64,000 bases of DNA from Viola odorata (lineage: Eukaryota; Streptophyta; Magnoliopsida; Malpighiales; Violaceae), in assembly GCA_963691705.1 (NCBI GenBank), contig OY829546.1:34132040-34196039 (forward strand), given 5' to 3'. The notes beneath the pieces were generated by a model. That model was not told the DNA's origin and ran no database searches. It was given only the letters and a program-made list of their open reading frames with translations. A program made the position numbers and the translations under genes. Within the stretch, counting starts at the first letter, position 1. Every line of letters starts with the position of its first letter. Shown here piece by piece: positions 43,976 through 54,573 of this stretch.

Positions 43976-45360
43976 GCCAGGTTAGGCAAGTCTTGTGATT
44001 AGTCAAGTAAAAACAACAACTTCCACTTTGTCTTTTTCATCTTTAGGTCGATTAATACTCGTTGTTACTAGATTCAAATTGGTATCCAAGATAAATCCTT
44101 AGATTCGTCCAAATCCTTTATTGTAAGTTCAATTCCGTGTTTGTTCTTGTATTCTCTTGAGCTTGTGTAATTTCAATCTTGATTTATTGAACCAAATCCT
44201 TTTTCAATCAAGAGAAGATTTTGGTTTCATGATCTTAATTTTCTATTTTGGTGTTCCTAATCCATTTAAGTCCATTAAACTATCTTTTATGAATGGAGAT
44301 TGTATTACATATAATGCCTGGAAGCATTTTCATAAGTTATTTGGTAATTAAATATTATTTTATAAAATTAATTTAGTTTTAAATATTCAACTCTCTAACT
44401 TCTGTTATTGTTCCAATTTGCATAAAGAGACCACTATAAAACTTTCATAACTTTATAAAAGATAAACACAAAAAATTGAATAATGTAAAAAAAAATATGC
44501 TAAGTATTATTCATGCAAAATAGGTATATACATATAATTTATTTTCTTTATGTTTATAGAATTTTTTTTTTAAAAACTAATTTATAATTACACATCTTAC
44601 GACTAAAATAAATAAAACCTGTACAAAAATAAGAAGAAGCATCAGTATCGGGAGGAGGGTAGGGATAAGGAGGGGGGATTATAAGCACATAAACAATTCA
44701 ACCATATCTTTTTATACTAGTACCAAGAATTTGTGTCATAAATGAAATAATTAAATATAATAATTATTAGAGAAAATGAATAGACAATGGTTACAAATTA
44801 ATTGGCTCTAAAAAAATGGTTACAAATTAATTAAATCTCATTAGTATTATAAATTATTTTCTATTAGTGTAAATAAATTATTTTTTTATTCATATATAGA
44901 TAGATGATATAAAAATTAATTTTAATAATAGTAAGCATTAATAAAAATTAATTGTGAGGATTTAGTAACGTAAGCATTATCAAAAATTAAATTTAAGGGA
45001 AGATGAGAAGACATTAGTTACAACCTAAGTTTTTTAAGATATAATTATTAATTAATTTTAGTGTCTTGTTTAATTTGACATGTAAGATTAAAAAAATACA
45101 CATGGCATAAATTTAGAGCTCTTGAATGGTGATGTGGCATTAGGAGAGAACTTATATTGCACTTTACATATATTATAGATATCAACTATTTTTATCTTAA
45201 TTGTTTTATTACTGGTACTGACTTAATCTATTTTTATTATTTTATTTCTTCATTAAGTACTTTTTTTATCAAACATTGGTTGAATACATAGGGAAATTAT
45301 TGATAAAAACAGTTAATCAGTAAATGAAATAATTCAAATAGAGTAATTTATACCAATAGT
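43976..45360. other. AT-rich intergenic DNA without a gene
   Basis: No coding signal. ATTAATTAA-rich repeats and short duplications (for example the GGTTACAAATTAATT pair near 44,785-44,830). Confidence 0.55.
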
Positions 45361-45363
45361 AAG

Positions 45364-45570
45364 TAGAGGTGAGCGTTCGGATTTCGGATCGAAATCCGAC
45401 GAGTTCGGATCGGATAAGTTCGGATTCGGATAATTTCGAATCCGATTTTTTTGGATTTTTTGTTAGGGGATTCGAAATCAATCCGACAAGTTCGGAATCG
45501 GATCGTTTCGGTCGGATTTTCTGATTTTTTTGGGATTGGGTCGGGCCGGCCTGGCCCATTGCCACCCGAC
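45364..45570. repeat. possible hAT transposon end rich in TTCGGAT motifs
   Basis: TAGAGGTGAGCGTTCGGAT resembles the terminal consensus of hAT elements, and TTCGGAT/ATCCGAA subterminal motifs follow many times in both orientations. A related GATCGGATCGATCGGATC patch lies at 46,425-46,445, but no clean inverted end is seen. Confidence 0.4.
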
Positions 45571-46457
45571 ATTGACAAAGGCAATTCTCAGATTTTAATC
45601 GACAAGATAGGGAAAAACGTCTATAAATGACATGAAAATTGAGTCTGAAGTTTATATTTTCTTATTTATTTCAAATTAAAAGCTATTTATTCATAGTTTT
45701 TTCTTATTTTTTAGATTACACATGGTGTCAAATATATGTAAAAATATTAAAAAATATTAATTAAATTGAACCATGTTTGATCCTAGTTGAACCCGTTTAA
45801 ATCTCAACTTTGATCTTTTTACTTCTCCGGTTCAATTTTGCTTGCTGGTTTTTCAAACGCTCGAAATCATATTTCTCATCCCAGATCTCATCTATTAATC
45901 TTTTCTTGTCTCAGAATGAATAGTCCAGCCCAGCCCAGCCCAGCCCAGCCCATCATCATCATAAATAGCCTATCTATTCTTTTCTCGCATGGCGTCATCA
46001 TCATCATTGTAAATATCTTCTACTATCCTTTCTCTTCCTCCCCCTCCCTTTTTTCCCCACAATTTAATAGGAGCTACAAACACAAATCTGAAAGGAATTC
46101 CCAGATTTTAATGGTGGTTACTTTCTCTCAACCTTAGTAATCTTTGATTAGAAATTCCCAAATTTTGATTCACTTTTTTCTCACTTCCTTTATCTTTTTT
46201 GCAGATCCGCACATGCCGATTGAAGAAATTAAATTAATTTGAGATTTGTAGGTTTTAATTGGTTGCTCACAGTCAGTTGAGTGTTCTCTTATGTGTCTTT
46301 GAGGAAATATAAGTGGCGAGTAGCGCAAAAGGAGTGAGGAAACGCAGGCGGCGAGCAGTCTATTGGAATCCGTCGGATTCCAACAGCCTCCTCCGAAATC
46401 TTGTTCGACAGATCGGGTGAGCTCGGATCGGATCGATCGGATCTACCAATCCGTGCT
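45571..46457. other. unassigned DNA with CCAGC repeat
   Basis: Holds five tandem CCAGC units (45,925-45,951) and ATC repeats. A 99-codon plus-strand ORF across them is low complexity. No gene is claimed. Confidence 0.4.
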
Positions 46458-46954
46458 TGATAACTATTGACATCACTCTAGCGACATCTCCGCCATCGCG
46501 CCTGGCGACAAGGACAGAACACTGTACATACCAAGGGGGACATGACACTGCTCCTACTGCCCCTAGCTTGGAGGCCGACCCTGGGATGGTCGACATCAAC
46601 GGGGGGCTCTCACGCGACATCTGCACGGCGTCACCCCATCCCAGGTCACGCATGACGTCACTCCATATGACGTCACTCCGTGGTACCCCAGCGACACCTA
46701 CTAGAGATAACGCCTACCCCCTGTCGGTAAGATCCTTCCTTTACCTATAAATACCCCCACCATTCCAGACATAAGGTAAGCCTAAGACAATGTGCTGAAC
46801 CCCTACCATTTTGACCACTCATACTGACTTAAGCATCAGAGTGTTTACACTGGAGACCCCCTCCGGCGCTTTGCAGGTAACGAAGACACCGGAACAGTGT
46901 TCCCGACCGACCCCTGTTGGCCAATCCTGCTCGACGAACATCAGACTCTTATCA
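46458..46954 (+). repeat. 5' LTR of second Tat copy
   Basis: Starts TGATAACTATTGACATC and ends CAGACTCTTATCA. Contains TGACGTCA at 46,653-46,660 and 46,668-46,675 and a TATA box CTATAAATA at 46,745-46,753. Primer site TGGTGCTTTCATTGAGAGC follows at 46,957. Confidence 0.88.
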
Positions 46955-47038
46955 AATGGTGCTTTCATTGAGAGCCTTGGTTAATTAAGTGAGCTTCCTT
47001 GATAACCAAGCTCTGTTCTTTTAGAGAGTCGAAGGATC

Positions 47039-48148
47039 ATGGCCTCAGATTCAGAATCCACACCCTCTCATTCTCGCAGTGCTCACACGCGCAGGGAACT
47101 TTTCCCTACGTCTTCGTCTAGTATCTTCACCGCATCGCATGGAACTTTCTTTGCGCAACCGGACTTCCTTTCTAGACTGACAGGAGGCACCCCATTTTCT
47201 CGAACGGGCGCCCCCTTTTCTCAAATGGGCACCCTGTTTTCTCAAATGGGCCCCCCATTTTCTCAAATGGGCGCCCCGTCTTCTCAAACGGGTGCCCCAT
47301 TTCCTTAAACATGCACCCCGTTTTCTCAGATGGTCGGACCTAGCCACTCCACTCCCCCTCCTACGGGTCCCGAAATGGGTGGTGCTAACAATCCTTTGGC
47401 AAGTTCAATCTCAGCCCTTCGTGCCCAGCTGGATTACTTGACTGAGCTAGCCGCAGGCTTTACTTCTAGTGCCCCTGGATCGGGTGTGCCTTCTCAGTTT
47501 GTCTTCACCCCGTCTATCGTCACCGAATGACCGGTATCGCCACGATGGCAGGCGAGTGTTCCTCTAGCCTCACCTGCGATAAGCACACCATTCAGCTTTG
47601 TACAACTCACCGAGGGATAGGTAGAGCCTTACATACCGCGAGCGCCGCGAGTCCCCGTCTCCCAAGTAGAGCGACAGCAAGGTGACTATAGGGAGCGTTG
47701 GGACGGTAGGAGAGAGGGAGCCGACAGAGAGGTCTCCCTGGAGAGGAGTGAAAGATCGAGCAGTAGAAGGCATCGAACCTGTTCGCCCAGGAGTCGCAGC
47801 CGATCCCCTAGGCAACAACACACCCCGGAGCCTCGAGGGCACAAACGACACTTGGAAATTTCTCCACCTCATTACGATCGTGAGATTCTAGATGACACTT
47901 CAGGTCATCTGTTCAGCCACCGTATAAGACATCACAGGGTCAGCCGACACGTTAAGCTCCCAGCAGAGACGTACGACGACACTAAGGATCCCATCTCCCA
48001 CCTTAACAGGGTGAAAGATTTCGTGCAATTCCAGACGCACAATGACGCGGCGTTGTGTCAGATATTCGTTATGACATTGTCAGGGGTAGCCCACCTCTGG
48101 TTTGAAGGACTCCCCGCCCGGTCAATTGATAACTTCTTGCAATTGGAG
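47039..48148 (+). pseudogene. gag fragment of second Tat copy
   Basis: ATG at 47,039 (MASDSESTPSHSRSAHTRRE) matches the start of the first copy. One frame runs to the 5S junction with three stops: TAA 47,306, TGA 47,528 and TAG 47,618. Each falls where a CAA, CGA or CAG codon is expected from the repeat unit or the other copy. The gag core (VKLPAETYDDTKDPISHLNRV, HLWFEGLPARSIDNF) is intact up to the break, and it keeps FVQFQTH where the first copy has two stops. Confidence 0.85.
47184..47335 (+). repeat. 24-bp coding minisatellite in gag
   Basis: Six to seven in-frame copies of an octapeptide like GAPFSQMG, against about four looser copies at 7,080-7,195 in the first element. Confidence 0.8.
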
Positions 48149-48169
48149 GTCGGGGAAAAAAAAGAAAAA

Positions 48170-48287
48170 GGAGTGAGACACGAGGACTTCCTAGGAGGTC
48201 ACCCATCCTTGTACTACTCTCTCCCAAGCACATTTAACTTCACAGTTCTGATGGGATCCAGTGTATTGTGCTTGTATGATCGCACCC
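48170..48287 (-). rRNA. 5S rRNA-like gene L1
   Basis: First unit, directly after the gag junction. C-box GGATGGGTGACCTCC intact; GGATCC changed (TGGATCCCATC kept, GTGTATTG variant). Confidence 0.75.
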
Positions 48288-48567
48288 TTTATCTCCTGCA
48301 CCAACAATCCATATATCAGCAAACGGCACAACGACGACATCCTTTTAATCTCATGCGAAGAAGGCCGCAATTCTTTTCCAGACTCTCAAGGCCCGTAACT
48401 CAAATTCATGCGATTTTTTCTTCATCTCAAGGAACTCGTTTAGCTCCGAAACATCCAACCTAGCACACAAGGTCATACCATAAGTAAAAAACTAAACAAA
48501 AGAAAAATGAGAGCATCCATCCATGGGTTTATGCAGGAAAAAGTGCACCCCGGGAAAAAAAGAAAAA

Positions 48568-48685
48568 GGGGTGCAGCACGAGGACTTCCTAGGAGGTCAA
48601 CCATCCTTGTACTACTCTCTCCCAAGCACATTTAACTTCGCAGTTCTGATGGGATCCGGTGCATTGTGCTCGTATGATCGCACCC
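48568..48685 (-). rRNA. 5S rRNA-like gene L2
   Basis: GGGGTGCAGC class; C-box reads GGATGGTTGACC. Confidence 0.75.
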
Positions 48686-48965
48686 TTTATCTCCTGCACC
48701 AACAGTCCATATATCCTCAAATGGCACAACGACGACATCCTTTTTAATCTCATGCGAAGAAGGCCGCAAGTCTTTTCCAAACTCTCAAGGCCCGTAACCA
48801 AATTCATGCGATTTTCTCTTCATCTCACGGAACTCGTTGAGCTCCGAAACATCCAACCTAGCACACAAGGTCATACCATAAGTAAAAAACTAAACAAAAC
48901 AAAAATGAGAGCATCCATCCATGGGTTTATGCAGGAAAAAGTGCACCCCGGGAAAAAAAGAAAAA

Positions 48966-49084
48966 GGGGTGCAACACGAGGACTTCCTAGGATGTCAACC
49001 ATGCTAGTACTACTCTCGCCCAAGCACATTTAACTTCGCAGTTCTGACGGGATCTGGTGCATTACTGCTGGTATGATCACACCC
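48966..49084 (-). rRNA. 5S rRNA-like gene L3
   Basis: 119 bases, C at position -1, C-box altered (GCATGGTTGACATCC). Confidence 0.72.
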
Positions 49085-49364
49085 GTTATCTCCTGCACCA
49101 ACAATCCATATATCCAAAAATGGCACAATGATGACATCCTTTTCATCTCATGCAAAGATGACCGCAAGTCTTTTCTAGACTCTCAAGGCCCGTAACTCCA
49201 AGTCATGTGATTTTCTCTTCATTTGACGGAACTCATCGAGCTCCGAAACCTCTAATCTCGCACACAAGGTCAAACCATAAGTATAAAACTAAACAAAACA
49301 AAAGTGAGAGCATCCAACCGTGGGTTTATGCAGGAAAAAGTGCATCCCGGGAGAAAAAGAAAAA

Positions 49365-49483
49365 GGGGTGCAACACGAGGACTTTCTAGGAGGTCAACCA
49401 TCCTAGTACTACTCTCGCCTAAGCACATTTAACTTCGGAGTTCTGATGGGATCCGGTGCATTAGTTCTAGTATGATCGCACCC
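49365..49483 (-). rRNA. 5S rRNA-like gene L4
   Basis: 119 bases, C at -1, CTCCGAAG and CGAG variants nearer the usual 5S; C-box GGATGGTTGACC. Confidence 0.75.
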
Positions 49484-49764
49484 GTTATCTCCTGCACCAA
49501 CAATCCATATATCCAAAAATGGCACAACGACGATATCCTTTTCATCTCATGCGAAGAAGACCGCAAGTCTTTTCCAGACTCTCAAGGTCCGTAAGTCCAA
49601 TTCAAGCGATTTTCTCTCCATCTGACTGAACTCGTCGAGCTCCGAAATAACCAACCTCGCACACAAGGTCATACCATAAGTATACAAATAAACAAAACAA
49701 AAATGAGAGCATCCAACCGTGGGTTTATGCAGGAAAACGTGCACCCCGGGGAAAAAAAGAAAAA

Positions 49765-49886
49765 GGACTGCGACACGAGAGAGTAGTACAAGGAGGTCAC
49801 CCATCCTTGTACTACTCTCTCCCAGGCACATTTAACTTCGCAGTTCTGATGGGATCCGATGCATTAGTGCTCGTATGAGCGCACCC
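49765..49886 (-). pseudogene. 5S gene L5 with fold-back inversion
   Basis: The 3' part GGACTTCCTAGG is replaced by GAGAGTAGTACAAGG, an inverted copy of the gene's own CCTTGTACTACTCTC, making a hairpin about the C-box. Confidence 0.85.
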
Positions 49887-50167
49887 TTTATCTCCTGCAC
49901 CAACAATCCATATATCCAAAAATGGCACAACGACGACATCCATTTCATCTCATTCGAAGAAGACCGCAAGTCTTTTCCAGACACTCTAGGCCCGTAATTC
50001 CAATTCATGCGATTTTCTCTTCATTTGACGGATCTCGTCCAGCTCTGAAACATCCAACCTCGCACACAAGGTCACACCATAAGTATAAAAATAAACAAAA
50101 CAAAAATGAGAGCATCCAACTGTGGGTTTATCTTGGAAAAAGTGCACCCCGGGGACAAAAAGAAAAA

Positions 50168-50285
50168 GGAGTGCGATAGGAGGACTTCCAAGGAGGTCAC
50201 CCAACCTTGTACTACTCTCTCCCTAGTACATTAAACTTCGCAGTTTTGATGGGATCCGGTGCATTGTGCTTGTATGATCGCACCC
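50168..50285 (-). rRNA. 5S rRNA-like gene L6
   Basis: GGAGTGCGAT class; C-box region carries one change (GGTTGGGTGACC). Confidence 0.72.
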
Positions 50286-50565
50286 TCTATCTCCTGCACC
50301 AATAATCCATATATCCAAAAACGGCACAACGACGACATCCTTCTAATCTCATGCGTAGAAGGCCGCAAGTCTTTTCCAGACTCTCCAGGACCGTAACTCC
50401 AATTCATCCGATTTTCTCTTCATCTCATGGAACTCGTCGAGCTCCAAAACATCCAACCTCGCACACAAGGTCACACCATAAGTATAAACCAAAACAAAAC
50501 AAAAATGAGAGCTTCGAACCGTGGGTTTATGCAGAAAAAAGTGTATCCCGGGAAAAAAAGAAAAA

Positions 50566-50683
50566 GGGGTGCAACAAGAGGACTTCCTATGTGGTCAACC
50601 ATCGTTGTACTACTCTCTCCCAAGCACATTCAACTTCGTAGTTCTGATGGGATCTGGTGCAATGTGTTGGTATGATCGCACCC
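50566..50683 (-). rRNA. 5S rRNA-like gene L7
   Basis: GGGGTGCAAC class; GGTTGACCACATAGG variant. Followed by a spacer shortened by about 105 bases. Confidence 0.72.
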
Positions 50684-50859
50684 TTTATCTCCTGCACCAA
50701 CAATCCATATATCCGCAAACGGCACAACGACGACATCCTTTTAATCTCAAGCGAAGAAGGCCGTAAGTCATTTCCAGACTCTCAAGGCCCGTAACTCCAA
50801 TTCATGCGATTTTCTCTTCATCTCACGAAAAAAGTACACCCCGGGAAAAAAAAGAAAAA

Positions 50860-50977
50860 GGGGTTCGACACGAGGACTTCCCAGGAGGTCACCTATCCTT
50901 GTACTAGTCTCTCGTAAGCACATTTAACTTCACAGTTCTATTGGGATCCGGTGCATTGTGCTGGTATGATCGCACCC
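50860..50977 (-). rRNA. 5S rRNA-like gene L8
   Basis: Next to the short spacer (only about 294 bases from L7). C-box has one change (GGATAGGTGACC). Confidence 0.72.
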
Positions 50978-51257
50978 TTTATCTCCTGCACCAACAATCC
51001 ATATATCAGAAAACGACACAACGACGACAACTTTTTAACCTCATGCGAAGAAGTCCGCAAGTGTTTTCCAGATTCTCCACGCCCGTAACTCCAATTCATG
51101 CGATTTTCTCTTCATTTGACGGAGCTCGTCGAGCTCCGAAACCTCCAATCTCGCACACAAGGTCAAACCATAAGTATAAAACTAAACAAAATAAAAATGA
51201 GAGCATCCAACCGTGGGTTTATGCAGGAAAAAGTGCATCCTGGGAAAAAAAGAAAAA

Positions 51258-51375
51258 TGGGTGCAACACGAGGACTTTCTAGGTGGTCAACCATCCTAGT
51301 ACTACTCTCGCCTAAGCATATTTAAATTCGGAGTTCTGATGGGATCGATGCATTAGTGCTAGTATGATCGCACCC
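51258..51375 (-). rRNA. 5S rRNA-like gene L9
   Basis: C at -1; lacks two bases in the CCGGATCC region (CATCGATCCC). Confidence 0.7.
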
Positions 51376-51656
51376 GTTATCTCCTGCACCAACAATCCAT
51401 ATATCCGAAAATGGCATAATGACGACATCCTTTTCATCTCATGCGAATTAAGACCGCAAGTCTTTCAAGACACTCAAGGCCCGTAACTCCAATTCATGCA
51501 ATTTTCTCTCCATCTGACAGAACTCGTCGAGCTCCGAAACATCCAACCTCGCACACTAGGTTATACCATAATTATAAAACTAAACAAAACAAAAATGAGA
51601 GCATCCAACCTTGGGTTTATGCAGGAAAAAGTGCACCCCGGGGAAAAAAAGGAAAA

Positions 51657-51775
51657 GGAGTGCGACACGAGGACTTCCTAGGAGGTCACCCATCCTTGTA
51701 CTACTCTCTCCCAAACACATTTAACTTCGCAGTTCTGATGGGATCCGGTGCATTACTGTTGGTATGATTACACTC
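51657..51775 (-). rRNA. 5S rRNA-like gene L10
   Basis: C-box intact, first bases GAGTG, C at -1. Confidence 0.73.
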
Positions 51776-52055
51776 GTTATCTCCTGCACCAACAATCCAT
51801 ATATCCAAAAACGACACAATGATGACATCGTTTTCATCTCATCTGAAGAAGACCGGAAGTCTTTTCCAGACTCTCAAGGCCCGTAACTCTAATTCATTCG
51901 ATTTTCTCTTCATTTGACGGAACTCTTTGAGCTCCGAAACCACCAATCTCGCACACAAGGTCAAACCATAAGTATAAAACTAAACAAAACAAAAATGAGA
52001 GCATCCAACCGTGGGTTTATGCAGGAAAAAGTGCATCCCGGGAAAAAAAGAAAAA

Positions 52056-52173
52056 GGGGTGCAACACGAGGACTTCCTAGGAGGTCAACCATCCTAGTAC
52101 TACTCTCTCCCAAGCACATTTAACTTCACAGTTCTGAGGGGATCCGGTGCATTGTGCTGGTATGATCGCACCC
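52056..52173 (-). rRNA. 5S rRNA-like gene L11
   Basis: GGGGTGCAAC class with GGATGGTTGACC. Confidence 0.74.
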
Positions 52174-52453
52174 TTTATCTCCTGCACCAACAATCCATAT
52201 ATCAGAAAATGACACAATGATGACAACCTTTTAATCTCATGCGAAGAAGGCCGCAAGTCTTTTCCAAACTCTCCAGGCCCGTAACTCCAATTCATGCGAT
52301 ATTCTCTTCATCTCACGGAACTCGTCGAGCTCTGAAACATCCAACCTCGCACACAAGGTCACACCATAAGTATAAACCAAACCAAAACAAAAATGAGAGC
52401 ATCGAAACATGGGTTTATACAGAAAAAAGTGTATCCCGAGAAAAAAAGAAAAA

Positions 52454-52571
52454 GGGGTGCAACACGAGGACTTCCTAGGAGGTTGACCATCCTTGTACTA
52501 CTCTCTCCCAAGCACGTTTAACTTCGCAGTTCTGATGGGATCCGGTGCATTGTGCTGGTATGATCGCACCC
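52454..52571 (-). rRNA. 5S rRNA-like gene L12
   Basis: C-box reads GGATGGTCAACC; A-box region keeps the GTG of AAACGTGCTTGGG. Confidence 0.72.
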
Positions 52572-52852
52572 TTTATCTGCTGCACCAACAATCCATATAT
52601 CCGCAAACGGCACAACGACGACATCCTTTTAATCTCTTGCGAAGAAGGTCGCAAGTCTTTTCCAGACTCTCAAGGCCCGTAACTCCAATTCATGCGATTT
52701 TCTCTTCATCTCACGGAACCCGTTGAGCTCCGAAACATCCAACCTCGCACACAAGGTCATACCATAATTATAAAACTAAACAAAACAAAAATGAAAGCAT
52801 CCAACTGTGGGTTTATGCAGGAAAAAGTGCACTCCGGGGAAAAAAACAAAAA

Positions 52853-52970
52853 GGAGTGCGACACGAGGACTTCCTAGGAGGTCACCCATCCTTGTACTAC
52901 TCTCTCCCAAGCACATTTAACTTCACAGTTCTGATGGGATCTAGTGCGTTGTGCTTGTATGATCACATCC
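52853..52970 (-). rRNA. 5S rRNA-like gene L13
   Basis: Last unit before the break; C-box intact, start GGATGTGATC, GGATCC lost (TAGATCC). Confidence 0.7.
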
Positions 52971-53073
52971 TTTATCTCCTGCACCAACAATCCATATATC
53001 TACAAATGGCACAACGACGACATCCTTTTAATCTCATGCGAAGATGGCCGCAATTCTTTTCAAGACTCTCAAG

Positions 53074-53570
53074 GGTATAATTGCGGCCTTCTTCCCTCAG
53101 TTTTCCCTCAGTTGTATGTAAGCAAAAATCTCCTGTATAAGAATCTGTCAACGCAATAAAAGCTTAAAAGTTTCTCTTTGTAAGTTTTCTCTTTCAAAAA
53201 TGTCTTTCATTTTTAAAGAATTAGCTTACTATTTTTCTGAACTAAAAACTAATAAACTTTCTGATTTATATGAATTAAAAACAGAACTATCTTCTAAATG
53301 TGATGATATTCAAAAATCTGACGTATTGAAAATCTTTATAATGAAATAATGAGTGAAAGTATAATTCCAATCTCTAATACTAAAACTCCTTTATAGAATG
53401 AAGATTTAATAAAAATTGAACTTTTCACCAATATGATAGAAGCCACTGATAAAACTATTCAAACTATTATGCATACACTTAATCAATATGAAGAAAACGT
53501 TGAGAGCCAGCAAAAGAAACAAAAGGTGGAAAAGTATAAAAAATTAAAAGAAATTATCAATAATCCAACT
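53074..53570 (+). pseudogene. AT-rich pararetrovirus-like fragment
   Basis: At 53,074 the 5S spacer stops in mid-unit and AT-rich DNA begins. A TATAAG motif (53,134) and AATAAAAG (53,154) precede an open stretch from ATG 53,200 (MSFIFKELAYYFSELKTNKL) that breaks near 53,345 and goes on in another frame from about 53,433. The Lys/Glu/Ile-rich coding style resembles the fragment at 1-1,640, and small N-terminal frames after a leader are usual in caulimovirids. No diagnostic domain is visible. It may instead be another AT-rich repeat. Confidence 0.35.
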
Positions 53571-53921
53571 ACCACCATGTATGTTCTGGAGGCAGAGTTA
53601 GCAATGAAAAAGAGGAAGAATTTTCTTCTTTGCGAAGAGATGCTGGCTCGGGACGAGGAGTTTGCCAGGATTCCGCTGAGGATGGAGTGGTGGAAAAAGA
53701 AGGTTTTGGAGGCCTTCACTTCTGGGTTCGCAGCCTATTTCGAGAGCGATTCCTTTGATCCGACCAAAATTGCTGATTACGCCTCTGCCATAATGGACAA
53801 AGTTAATGGAAATAAAGACGACTCGTTTACCCTAGAGGGAGAGAAGATCGGCAACGGCGATGGTGGTGGCGCGCAACTATCTCCCCTACCGGGTGACTTG
53901 AGTGCCGCGAAAGATTCCTAG
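53571..53921 (+). pseudogene. C-terminal end of an upstream antisense Tat gene
   Basis: An open frame rich in Lys/Glu with WWKKKVLEAFTSGFAAYFES and FDPTKIADYASAIMDK ends at 53,921. Its position before gene B's counterpart suggests that it is the tail of a gene A counterpart, though it does not align visibly with 16,648-17,825. It is fused in frame to the AT-rich piece upstream, giving a chance 162-codon ORF from 53,433. Confidence 0.4.
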
Positions 53922-54397
53922 ATCTCCCCCTTGATTGTTATTTCATTGTTATCTGTATTTACTTATTCTTCAGTCAATCGCTCCTTAGAGACATTTGACA
54001 TTTGTTCTTCTCGTAATAATGCTGACGCCATGAGAGCTTTGCTGCTTCTTTTCTTAAGCGTTGGGTTTTAGTGTATTATTGATGCTGCTTATTCTTTGTT
54101 AGCGTCTTTCTACTGACGCACCGTTTCTTAAGATCGCGTGCCAGAGCTGGTGCTGCTTTTTAGAGCATTAAATGCTGCGAATCCCTTAATTAATGCGATC
54201 GAAAAGTAATGATGAGGGAAGACACGTATCTTTCTTGCAGTGAGGCGTTTGAAACAGGCGCCTTCTAGGGAGTAGCGAGGACTGAAGCATCTCACCGTTT
54301 TCAAAACTTAGGTCTTTCGCGCGTGTCACGTTCTTCCGCCACGCCACCTCGCCAAGTGTCAGTTGTCAACTGGTCGCGCCTTTTGACCCCTTTAGGG

Positions 54398-54407
54398 TTA
54401 TATATAA
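54398..54407 (+). promoter_or_regulatory. TATA box of the antisense Tat gene
   Basis: TTATATATAA after CCCTTTAGGG, about 170 bases before the ATG at 54,574, the same layout as at 15,931. Confidence 0.6.
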
Positions 54408-54573
54408 TGTTTTCCCCGCCTCCTCTTTTCTTTTTTATCTCTTTTCTCGCTCATTGCTTCTTTCTGAAAAGTAACTCGCGCCGCTCCTTCTTCTTTGTTC
54501 TGGGATCCCTGGTGTTTCTTTGACGAAGGTACACGCATCATTTCCTTCTTTTACTTTCTTATTTTTATTAGTT

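Larger units (their letters stand above)
46458..48148 (+). mobile_element. second Tat copy, 5' LTR plus gag, truncated by 5S array
   Basis: LTR, primer site and gag have the same order as 6,325-8,000. Gag stops matching directly after DNFLQLE, where the other copy continues ETKFKSRFS, and 5S rDNA begins. No second LTR is in the window in this orientation. Confidence 0.88.
48149..53073 (-). repeat. tandem 5S rDNA array, left part (13 gene copies)
   Basis: About 400-base units: a 118-122 base 5S gene on the minus strand and a spacer of about 280. Each spacer has TTTTTCTTTTTTTCCC-like T runs just after the gene (Pol III terminator) and, before the gene, TATATGG at about -28 and GC at about -12, as in Arabidopsis 5S promoters. 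Two unit classes alternate: one ends GGAGTGCGAC with the C-box region intact, the other GGGGTGCAAC with GGATGGTTGACC. Plus-strand ORFs recurring in every unit are shadows. Confidence 0.93.

Noticed and set aside
45317..45584. Two overlapping minus-strand ORFs of about 80 codons
   Set aside because: They are translations of TTCGGAT-rich transposon-end repeats.
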